Positions 18,431 to 26,225 of a DNA stretch of 64,000 nt are shown here, in pieces; positions within the stretch are counted from its first letter, which is position 1; every line of letters begins with the position of its first letter. The notes under the pieces were generated by a model that had not been told where the DNA came from, ran no database searches, and saw nothing but the letters and a program-made list of their open reading frames with translations. The DNA lies in assembly GCA_963775635.1 (NCBI GenBank), contig CAVZJO010000012.1, forward strand, positions 62,001 through 126,000. The letters are read 5' to 3'. The translations under genes and the position numbers were made by a program. Source of the stretch: JALORV01 sp963775635. GTDB taxonomy: Bacteria; Pseudomonadota; Gammaproteobacteria; Burkholderiales; Burkholderiaceae_F.

Positions 18431-19810
18431 TCAGCGTCGATCGCTGCGGCGGGCCGCGATGCGCATCGCAAGCCACGCGACCACGCCCGCGACCATCACG
18501 TAGAGCGCGGCCTGCACCGCCTGGTTCTCGAACGTGAAGAGCAAGCTACGGTACAGGAGGAAGGCGCAGGTGCCGACGAAGATGATCGGCAGTACCGGAT
18601 ACCCCGGCACTTTGAACGGGCGCGCGACGTGCGGCTCGCGGAAGCGGAGTACGAACAGTGCCACACCGGTCAGCAGAAAGAAGAACCAGAAGACCGGCGC
18701 CGTGAAATCGACCATGAACTTCACGCCGCTCTTGTTAACCGCAGCGAGCAATACCAGCGCGAGGCTGATCGCCGTCGTCACCAGATAGGCCGCGACCGGC
18801 GCATCGCGCCGGCCGTTCCAGCGGCTCATGAAGGCGAACACCGGCCAGTCGTTGCCCAGCGCGTAGTTGGTGCGAGCGGCGACGATCATCGTGGCATTGA
18901 TCGAGGTCAGCGCCGCGAGCGCGACGACCGCGCCAATCGACTTCTCACCAAAAGATCCAAAGGCTCGCTGCGCGACATCGGCAGCGACGGCTTGGCTTGC
19001 CTTCATGCTATCGAAGCCGAGTCCGGCGAGCAGCGCCGCGACGAAAAGAACGTAGATCACCGTGACCACCAGCAACGCGAGCACAAGGACTTTGACGATG
19101 GAGCGAGCGCCGCCCTTGACCTCGGCAGAGATGTAGGCCGCCTCGTTCCAACCGCCGAAGGTGAAGAGAACAAAAAGCAGCGCCGTGCCGAACAGCGCCG
19201 GCACAGTACTCGACGGCGGCGGCGCCGGCGCGGTCCCGGTGGCCGGCGCGACGAAGCCTGCGACCACCACCATCAGCATGCCCAGCAACAGCAGCAGCGA
19301 TAGCGCGTTCTGGGTGCGCGACGATTCCTTGAGGCCGGCGATGTTGACCGCGGCCAGGACGACCACGATCAGCACCGCATAGATAGTCGACGAGTGCTCA
19401 CCGAGCGACAGTACGCGGCTCATGTAATCGCCAAACACGAATGCGAGCAGCGCAATCGCGCCGGTGGTAATGACGAGCACGCGCGCCCAAGCGAAGAAGA
19501 AGGAAACGTCCCGGCCGTAAGCGCGTGTCAGGAAGTGATAGTCGCCCCCGGCGCTCGGAAAGGTCGTCGCGAGCTCCGCGTAGCACAACGCCCCGATCAG
19601 TGCGAGCACCGCGCCGAACAGCCAGGCCCCGAACATCCATTCAACCGAGCCCGTCATCGCGGCGACCAGCGGCGGAAAGCTGAAGATGCCACCGCCGATG
19701 ATGATGCCAACGATGATCATCACGCCGTCGAACACCGACAGCAGGCGCTGCGGTGCGTCGATCGCAGGACGCGCGGGTGCGGGCGGGACAGATTCGTTCA
19801 CCAAACTCAT
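18431..19810 (-). CDS. APC-family amino acid permease
   Basis: A 459-residue transporter with about 12 transmembrane helices. The first helix reads VGIIIGGGIFSFPP, matching the substrate-binding glycine-rich GxGIF of the APC superfamily, and YAELATTFPSAGGDYHFL is the conserved loop after helix 2-3. Amino acid uptake or exchange is expected; the substrate is not predictable. The ATG at 19810 is preferred to an in-frame ATG 18 bases upstream because AAAGGCG lies in front of it and the hairpin terminator of the upstream gene ends close by. Confidence 0.85.
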   Translation of the reverse strand: MSLVNESVPPAPARPAIDAPQRLLSVFDGVMIIVGIIIGGGIFSFPPLVAAMTGSVEWMFGAWLFGAVLALIGALCYAELATTFPSAGGDYHFLTRAYGRDVSFFFAWARVLVITTGAIALLAFVFGDYMSRVLSLGEHSSTIYAVLIVVVLAAVNIAGLKESSRTQNALSLLLLLGMLMVVVAGFVAPATGTAPAPPPSSTVPALFGTALLFVLFTFGGWNEAAYISAEVKGGARSIVKVLVLALLVVTVIYVLFVAALLAGLGFDSMKASQAVAADVAQRAFGSFGEKSIGAVVALAALTSINATMIVAARTNYALGNDWPVFAFMSRWNGRRDAPVAAYLVTTAISLALVLLAAVNKSGVKFMVDFTAPVFWFFFLLTGVALFVLRFREPHVARPFKVPGYPVLPIIFVGTCAFLLYRSLLFTFENQAVQAALYVMVAGVVAWLAMRIAARRSDRR

Positions 19811-19831
19811 CGAGCGCCTTTCACACATGAA

Positions 19832-19853
19832 GAGCCCCGCCGCGGCGGGGCTC
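19832..19853 (-). terminator. perfect 22-base palindrome, likely terminator of the methyltransferase gene
   Basis: GAGCCCCGCC (19832-19841) pairs with GGCGGGGCTC (19844-19853) over 10 bp around a GC centre. It lies 20 bases past the stop of the methyltransferase gene on the minus strand and just upstream of the permease start. On the minus strand it is followed by TTCATGTG, only weakly T-rich, so termination is probable but not certain. Confidence 0.55.
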
Positions 19854-19873
19854 CAGGCTGTCGGCGGGCCGGA

Positions 19874-20794
19874 CTACTTTCCGTAGAAACGCTCGCACTG
19901 AGGGAGCATCTCGGCCCAGGCGGCGGCGCGCAGGCCACCCTGCGGTGCTCCGGTGACCTTGGTCTCGCCTGGGTTGCTTTTGAGCGTGCCGACCAGTTCC
20001 GTGCCCCGCACCGTGCCGCTGAACGTCCGCGTGACGCCCTTGTCGTCATTGAACGCAAAGCGCAGCTGGTCTCCGCGCAGCGTCGCACCGACCAGTGGCT
20101 GGCGGCCACTGCCTGTGACGAGATCGCCGCTGACCTTCTGGAAAGTCTGCGTCAGGTTTACGGTGTAGGAAGCGCCAGCGGGATCGCGCAGCACCCAGGT
20201 GCCTTCGACGCGTGCCGGGATGATCCACAGATACGCGGTGCGGTATTCGAACTCCGAGGTCTCGTCGGCCTCCCAGTCACCCATCGTGAACTGATGCGAT
20301 GTGATGCGCGTGCCCGGTTTCATCCCGAGCAGCCGATGACGCACGCACAGGTTCAGCTCGGGCAGCAGGTACATCGTGACGACCGACGCCTTGGAGAAGT
20401 CCTCCTTGAAGATGTCGCCCTGGATGATGCGGGTTTTCGCGCCGACGTTTTCTGCGCCGACCAGGCAGCTCGCCAACTTAGCCATGTCCGGGTTGTACTC
20501 GATGCCGACTGCGGTGGCGCCGAGCTTGCCGGCGGCGATGGCGATCTTGCCGTCCCCGGCGCCGAGGTCGTACACGGTGTCCTGCGACGTGACTTTCGCC
20601 ATGCGCATCATCCGCTGGACGATTTCATCGGGCGTCGGCACCCACACCACGTCCTTGCCGGCCTGCCCGACCTGCGGCTTGTAATCCCTCTCGCATTCGG
20701 AACGGGTGCGCGCGCTCGCATCGGTGGCAAGGACGCCGCAGATCAGCACGGAAACTGCGGCCAATAGCGTTCGGTGGGCGGGGCGAGCCATCAT
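19874..20794 (-). CDS. exported SAM-dependent methyltransferase-fold protein
   Basis: A 306-residue protein. It begins with a signal peptide (about residues 1-28, ending ASA before RTRSECERDY). A Rossmann methyltransferase domain follows, with motif I VYDLGAGDGKIAI, acidic GIEYNPDM at the end of strand 2, and IQGDIF. The C-terminal part (about residue 190 on) looks like a beta-rich domain. The ATG at 20794 (MM) has AGGAGA upstream. SAM is cytoplasmic, so a periplasmic SAM enzyme is puzzling: the signal may be uncleaved, or the fold may bind something else. No close named family is recognised. Confidence 0.72.
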   Translation of the reverse strand: MMARPAHRTLLAAVSVLICGVLATDASARTRSECERDYKPQVGQAGKDVVWVPTPDEIVQRMMRMAKVTSQDTVYDLGAGDGKIAIAAGKLGATAVGIEYNPDMAKLASCLVGAENVGAKTRIIQGDIFKEDFSKASVVTMYLLPELNLCVRHRLLGMKPGTRITSHQFTMGDWEADETSEFEYRTAYLWIIPARVEGTWVLRDPAGASYTVNLTQTFQKVSGDLVTGSGRQPLVGATLRGDQLRFAFNDDKGVTRTFSGTVRGTELVGTLKSNPGETKVTGAPQGGLRAAAWAEMLPQCERFYGK

Positions 20795-20889
20795 GAGGTC
20801 TCCTGCGGGGTGCGGGGGAAGGGGCGGATTCTGCCGAAACTCTCCGCGGCCGTCAGCCGTGGGGGTGAAGTGGGGCAAAGCGCATGCCG

Positions 20890-23106
20890 CTACGCTTGTG
20901 CGAGGTCGAAGGGTAGCTTGCGCAGCCGCTTGCCGGTCAGGGCGAACACCGCGTTCGCAACGGCGGGCGCGATCGGCGGCGTACCGGGCTCGCCGACCCC
21001 GGTCGGATCGGAACGGCTCGGCACGATGTGGACCGCCATCTCAGGCATCTCGTTGATCCGCAGCACCGGGTAATCCGAGAAATTCGACTGCTGCACCACG
21101 CCGTCCTTCAGCGTGATCTGGCCGCGCAGCGCCGCCGACAGTCCGAACACGACCGCCGACTGGACCTGTGCCTCGACCGTCATCGGATTCACCGCGGTGC
21201 CGCAGTCGATGACGGATGTGACTTTGTGAACACGGATGTCGTTGCGGTCGACGGACACCTCGACGACGTGCGCGACCACCGAACCGAACGACTCGTGCAC
21301 CGCGACGCCACGTGCCCGGCCTTTGGCCACCGGCGAACTCCAGCCTGACTTGTCGCGCGCCATTTGCAGCACGACGCGGACGCGCGTGTGCTTCGGGTCG
21401 ATCAGCGCAAGGCGGTAAGCGATCGGATCCTGTTTTGCCGCACGCGCGAGTTCGTCGACCATCGTCTCCATCACGTAGGACGTATGGCTGTGACCGACCG
21501 AGCGCCACCACAGCACCGGCACGTTCACCTCGGGGTGGTGTACCGACACTTGCAGGTTCGGCAGCCGGTACGGCGAGTCGACGACACCTTCGGTCGCCGA
21601 CGCGTCCATGCCATCCTTGACCATGTACTTCTCGAACACGGTTCCCTTCAGGATCGACTGTCCGACGATCGTGTGGTTCCAGCCGCGCAATGCTCCCGCG
21701 GCATCCAGTCCGACAACGACGCGATGCACGCACTGCGGCCGGTAGTAGCCGCCGCGGATATCGTCCTCGCGCGACCAGATCACCTTGACCGGCGCGTCGA
21801 TGCCGGACTGCTTCATCGCCTTGGCGATGCTCACTGCTTCGACCAGATAGTCGGACGTCGGCACCGCGCGCCGGCCGAAGCCGCCGCCCGCGGGCATCGT
21901 GTTCAGCGTCACCTGTTCGGGCTTCAGTTCGGCCGTCCGCGCGATCGCGAGCTGGTCGATCGTCTGGAATTGCGAGCCGCACCAGACGACGCAACGGTCG
22001 GCCTTCAGGTCAACCACCGCATTGAGCGGCTCCATCGGCGCGTGCGCGAGGTAGGGGAATTCGTACACCGCCTCGATGGTGCGTGCCGCCGCGGAGGTCG
22101 CGTTCGCATCGCCGTCGCTGCGCGCACTCATTCCGCCTTTCGCAGCCAGCTCGCGATACTGCCTGAACTGGTCGGCCGTCGTCGGTCCGGTCCCCGGCTC
22201 CCACTTGATATCGAGCGCGTCTCGACCGCTCTTGGCCGGCCAGTAGCCGCTGGCGATCACCGCGACCCCCGTGCCGCCGCGATCCACCGGCACCTGGACC
22301 GCCGTCTCGACACCCTTGACGGCGCGCGCCTTGGAGGGATCGAACGAGGCGACCTTGCCGCCGAACACCGGCGGATGGGCCAGTACAGCGACCCGCATGT
22401 TCGGCAGTGATTTGTCGATGCCGAATTGCGCGCTGCCGTTGACCTTGTCACGTGCGTCGAGCCGTCGCGTCGGCTGGCCGATGAGAGTGTAGTCGGCGGG
22501 GTCGGCCTTCAGCCCGATGCGCGTCGGCACTGGTTGTTTGGCCGCCGCTTCGGCCAGCGAACCATACGACGCACGCCGCTTCTGGCCGCCGCTTTCGAGC
22601 ACCTGGCCGCTGCGCGTATCGATCTTGGCGGGATCGATGCCCCATTGCTGCGCAGCGGCCGCAATCAGCATGCTGCGAGCCGTGGCACCGATGACGCGGT
22701 ATTGCTTCCAGCTCGAAGCGACCGAATTCGAACCGCCGGTGAACTGGATTCCCATGTTCGGATCGGCGTAGATCTCGGCGGCGGGCGCGAGCTCCGAGCG
22801 GACCAGTTTCCAGTCGCAATCGAGTTCCTCTGCGATCAGCATCGGCAATGCAGTGCTGACGCCCTGGCCGAACTCGAGCCGATTGACGATGATGGTGGTC
22901 GTGCCGTCGGGCGCGATGCGCAGGAAGGCCGACGGCGGATAGGTGATGCGCTTGGCCTCCTGTGCGCCGACAGGGGGCGCGACCATCCCGAGCATCAGAC
23001 CGCCGCCGGCGGCGCCGGTCGCCTTGATGAAGGCGCGGCGCGACAGTTTGGTCGGGACGAGGACCGTTTCACGCCGGGCCTTTGCCCAGAGTTCGATGAA
23101 TCTCAT
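20890..23106 (-). CDS. molybdopterin-binding (large) subunit of a xanthine dehydrogenase/IorB-type hydroxylase
   Basis: A 738-residue protein with a Tat signal (SRRAFIKATGAAGGG near residues 22-36) and aldehyde-oxidase/isoquinoline 1-oxidoreductase-beta-like domains: LEFGQGVSTALPMLIAEELD, a central GGGFGRR molybdopterin loop, and a C-terminal VGEPGTPPIAPAVANAVFALTGKR with the conserved Glu of the family. It should hydroxylate or dehydrogenate an aldehyde or N-heterocycle in the periplasm. It is paired with the 2Fe-2S subunit gene 9 bases upstream. No cytochrome, FAD subunit or maturation gene is adjacent. Confidence 0.88.
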   Translation of the reverse strand: MRFIELWAKARRETVLVPTKLSRRAFIKATGAAGGGLMLGMVAPPVGAQEAKRITYPPSAFLRIAPDGTTTIIVNRLEFGQGVSTALPMLIAEELDCDWKLVRSELAPAAEIYADPNMGIQFTGGSNSVASSWKQYRVIGATARSMLIAAAAQQWGIDPAKIDTRSGQVLESGGQKRRASYGSLAEAAAKQPVPTRIGLKADPADYTLIGQPTRRLDARDKVNGSAQFGIDKSLPNMRVAVLAHPPVFGGKVASFDPSKARAVKGVETAVQVPVDRGGTGVAVIASGYWPAKSGRDALDIKWEPGTGPTTADQFRQYRELAAKGGMSARSDGDANATSAAARTIEAVYEFPYLAHAPMEPLNAVVDLKADRCVVWCGSQFQTIDQLAIARTAELKPEQVTLNTMPAGGGFGRRAVPTSDYLVEAVSIAKAMKQSGIDAPVKVIWSREDDIRGGYYRPQCVHRVVVGLDAAGALRGWNHTIVGQSILKGTVFEKYMVKDGMDASATEGVVDSPYRLPNLQVSVHHPEVNVPVLWWRSVGHSHTSYVMETMVDELARAAKQDPIAYRLALIDPKHTRVRVVLQMARDKSGWSSPVAKGRARGVAVHESFGSVVAHVVEVSVDRNDIRVHKVTSVIDCGTAVNPMTVEAQVQSAVVFGLSAALRGQITLKDGVVQQSNFSDYPVLRINEMPEMAVHIVPSRSDPTGVGEPGTPPIAPAVANAVFALTGKRLRKLPFDLAQA

Positions 23107-23115
23107 CGGCGTCTC

Positions 23116-23571
23116 CTAGGCGAGCGTGCGCGCTGCGTCTTTCACTGCGGCGCGAATGCGTGCGTATGTCCCGCAACGACACAGGTTGCCGGCGAGCGCG
23201 CTGTCGATATCGGCGTCGTTCGGGCTCTTCTTCGCCTTCAGCAGGGCGGTCGCGGCCATCACCTGGCCCGACTGGCAGTAGCCGCATTGCACGACGTCGT
23301 GCTTGATCCATGCGTCCTGCACGGCCTTGCCGATCCGATCGTTCGCCGCGGCCTCGATCGTCGTCACCGGGCCGCTGACGCTGGAAATCGGGGTAACGCA
23401 TGAACGCACGGCCTGGCCGTTGATGAGCACTGTGCAGGCGCCGCAGGCGGCGATGCCGCAGCCGAACTTGGTGCCGGTCATTCCGAGGCTGTCGCGCAGC
23501 GCCCACAGCAGCGGCGTAGCAGGGTCGGCATCGACGTCGACGGCCTTGCCATTGATGGTCAGTCGGGTCAT
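23116..23571 (-). CDS. 2Fe-2S subunit of the molybdenum hydroxylase (IorA-type)
   Basis: A 151-residue protein with two [2Fe-2S] domains: an N-terminal ferredoxin-like one (CGIAACGACTV plus a later Cys in RSCVTP) and a C-terminal helical one (CGYCQSGQ and CRCGTY). It passes electrons from the molybdenum site. The start at 23571 has AGGAG a few bases upstream; a longer frame to 23661 has no support. It has no signal peptide. Export bound to the Tat-carrying large subunit is the usual solution in such pairs (inference). Confidence 0.9.
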   Translation of the reverse strand: MTRLTINGKAVDVDADPATPLLWALRDSLGMTGTKFGCGIAACGACTVLINGQAVRSCVTPISSVSGPVTTIEAAANDRIGKAVQDAWIKHDVVQCGYCQSGQVMAATALLKAKKSPNDADIDSALAGNLCRCGTYARIRAAVKDAARTLA

Positions 23572-23614
23572 GAAAACTCCTGAATCGGCTCTCAGGTCGA
23601 AGGAAGGTCGGAGG

Positions 23615-24610
23615 TCAGCGACGGACGTCGACCACGACTCGTCCGCGTACGCGTCCCGCAAGAATGTCGCGGGCCACGTCGAACGCGCCGGCGAGCGGCA
23701 CCTCGTGCGTTATCTGGGCCAGCGAGCTCGCCGGCACGTGCTTCGCCAGCATGGCCCATGCTGCTTCGCGTTTCGCCGTCGGCTCCATCACGCTGTTGAT
23801 GCCGGCGAGCGTCACGCCGCGCAGGATGAACGGGGCGACGGTCGACGGGAAGTCCATCCCGCCTGCCAGTCCGCAGGCTGCGACAGTGCCACCGGCACGT
23901 GTCTGCGCGCACACATTGGCGAGCGTGACGCCGCCCACCGAGTCGATCGCGCCGGCCCATTGTTCCTTCTGCAGCGGCTTGCCCGGCGCGGAGAGAGCCG
24001 CGCGATCGATCACCTCCCGCGCGCCCAGCGAACGCAGATAGTCCGACTCGTCCGCCTTGCCAGTCGAGCCGACGACCGTGTAGCCGAGCGATGACAGCAG
24101 CGCGATGGCGACCGACCCGACGCCGCCGGTCGCGCCGGTGACCAGGACCTCGCCCTGCGCTGGCGTCACACCGTGCGCCTGCAGTGCCAGCACCGCGAGC
24201 GCGGCGGTGTAGCCGGCAGTCCCGATCGCCATCGCATCGCGTGTCGTGTATCCGGCGGGCACGCTGACCAGCCAGTCGCCCCGGGCCCTCAACCGCCGGC
24301 CCAGTCCGCCCCAATGCGTTTCTCCGAGCCCCCAGCCGTTGATAACGACACGATCGCCGGGCTTCCAGCGGGGATGTTCACTGCGGGCAACGGTTCCCGC
24401 GGCGTCGATGCCGGCCACCATCGGCCATTTGCGCACCACGGGTGATGCGTTGGTCAGTGCCAGGCCGTCCTTGTAGTTGATCGTCGAGTATTCGACGTCG
24501 ATCAGTACATCGTCGCCCGGTGTGGCCGCCTCGAGTTCGGCATCGGAAACGGGACGGATCTCCGCGCGGAACGCATCGGCCTCGCGGGACAGCACGATCG
24601 CCTGGGTCAT
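23615..24610 (-). CDS. AcuI/YhdH-family quinone oxidoreductase-type reductase
   Basis: A 331-residue zinc-independent medium-chain dehydrogenase. The N-terminal catalytic part has YSTINYKDGLALT and PMVAGIDAAGTV, followed by the Rossmann part with VLVTGATGGVGSVAIALL (NADPH loop). IDSVGG and ACGLAGGMDFPSTVAPFILRGVTLAGINSV are hallmark blocks of the YhdH/AcuI branch, which reduces acrylyl-CoA to propionyl-CoA. The start ATG is at 24610. The tie to the neighbouring molybdenum hydroxylase genes is only by position, 43 bases apart on the same strand. Confidence 0.85.
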   Translation of the reverse strand: MTQAIVLSREADAFRAEIRPVSDAELEAATPGDDVLIDVEYSTINYKDGLALTNASPVVRKWPMVAGIDAAGTVARSEHPRWKPGDRVVINGWGLGETHWGGLGRRLRARGDWLVSVPAGYTTRDAMAIGTAGYTAALAVLALQAHGVTPAQGEVLVTGATGGVGSVAIALLSSLGYTVVGSTGKADESDYLRSLGAREVIDRAALSAPGKPLQKEQWAGAIDSVGGVTLANVCAQTRAGGTVAACGLAGGMDFPSTVAPFILRGVTLAGINSVMEPTAKREAAWAMLAKHVPASSLAQITHEVPLAGAFDVARDILAGRVRGRVVVDVRR

Positions 24611-24808
24611 CGGGTCGTCTCTCAAAGTGGGTCGCAAGGCGAATGCGGCACGGCCGGCCATGATAGTGCGGCGCGGCCGCGGGCTCGTACCGCCGGCATG
24701 GGAAGCGGCCGGCCGCGAGTGCAATCGGCCGGAACCACACGGGTCCCGGCGTGGACACCAAGGTCATCACGATGCAATCCTTCGCCATGACTTCTCGGAG
24801 CCGTGGGC

Positions 24809-26207
24809 ATGAATGAGGACGTCATCGTCGTCGGCGGCGGACTGTCGGGCCTGGTGACGGCCTATCGCCTGCAGCAGACAGGCGTCGACGTGCTCGTGCT
24901 CGAGGCCGCGCCACGCCCCGGCGGCGTTATCGGCTCGGTGCGACGCGATGGCGTGCTGTTCGAGCGTGGGCCCAACAGCGGGATGGACACGACGCCGGTG
25001 ATCAATGCGTTGCTCGACGATCTCGGCATACGCGCACTGCGGGTCGATGGCAGCGCGGCATCGTCGCGGCGCTACGTCGTGCGCGGTGGCAAGCTGGTCG
25101 CGCTGCCGATGTCGCCGGGCGCATTCCTGGCGACGCCTCTCTTCTCGGCGCGCGCCAAGCTGCGGCTTTTCGCCGAGCCGTTCATCCGTCGGGCTCCTGC
25201 CGATGCCGACGAGTCGGTCGCGCACTTCGTGCGGCGCCGCCTCGGGCCCGAGTTCCTCGACTACGCGATCGAGCCGTTCGTCTCCGGTATCTACGCCGGT
25301 GATGCCCAGCACCTTTCATTGCCGGCTGCGTTCCCCCGATTGCATGCCCTGGAGCAGCGCTACGGCAGTCTGCTCGGCGGCGCGATACGCGGTGCGCGCG
25401 AAAGGCGCCGGTCGGCGGAGAAAGGCAAGAACGCTGCGACCAGTTTTTCGTTCCGGGATGGCATGCAGACGCTGACTGATGCGCTGGCCGCGGCGCTGCC
25501 GGGCCTCGAATGCGGCGCGCGGGCAACCGGCACTGGCGCGTGAGGCGGACGGGTCGTTCCGGCTAGAGGTCGAGACATCGGGCGGCGTCAGGACCATCAA
25601 ACGCGCCGGCGCCGTGGTCCTATCGGTTCCTGCCTACGCGGCGACGGAACTGGTGCGGGCGATAGCGCCGCGAGCGTCCGACGCGCTAGCGGCAATCCCG
25701 TATGCCCCGGTTGCTGTCGTGATCAGCGCATACCGGCGCGCCGAGGTGGCGCATCCGCTCGATGGATTTGGGTTTCTCGCGCCCGCTGTCGAGCAGCCCG
25801 AAGTGTTGGGTACGCTGTTTTCGAGCAGCATGTTCGAGCATCGCGCAGACGCCGACACGGTTCTGTTTACGTCGTTCCTCGGCGGTTGGCGGGATCCGGC
25901 GATGGCCTCTGCACCAGACGACGTCGTGCTTCAATCGACGCGGCGCGAACTCGCGCGGCTGACTGCAGCGAAAGGCGAGCCGCTCTTCAGCGAAGTCATC
26001 CGCTGGCCGCGCGCGATTCCTCAGTACACACTCGGCCACTTGCAGCGCATTGCAGCGGTCGAGCAGGCCGAGCGCGATTTTCCCGGCCTGTACTTCCGCG
26101 CCAACTATCGGGGCGGAGTTTCGCTCGGCGATTGCATCCGCAACGGCGTCGCGACTGCCGACTCCGTCGCAGCCCGGGTCGCAGCAATGGCCAAGGCAAC
26201 GGGTTAG
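24809..26207 (+). CDS. hemG: protoporphyrinogen oxidase, HemY/HemG type (one frameshift)
   Basis: An FAD enzyme of about 466 residues that oxidises protoporphyrinogen IX to protoporphyrin IX in haem synthesis. The N-terminus has IVVGGGLSGLVTAYRL and LVLEAAPRPGGVIGS. The substrate part has ALPMSPGAFLATPL and FVSGIYAGDAQHLS. The C-terminus ends with LYFRANYRGGVSLGDCIRNG. After ALPGLECGARA near 25515 the frame steps +1 and the protein continues intact. The start is ATG 24809, placed 8 bases after GGAG (24797-24800); an in-frame GTG at 24803 is too close to it. Called HemY in Gram-positives; the symbol varies. Confidence 0.86.
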
Positions 26208-26225
26208 CCTCCCTCGGCGTCACGG

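Noticed and set aside
19394..20767. 457-codon plus-strand frame over the permease/methyltransferase junction
   Set aside because: Spans two well-supported minus-strand genes and has no recognisable domain.
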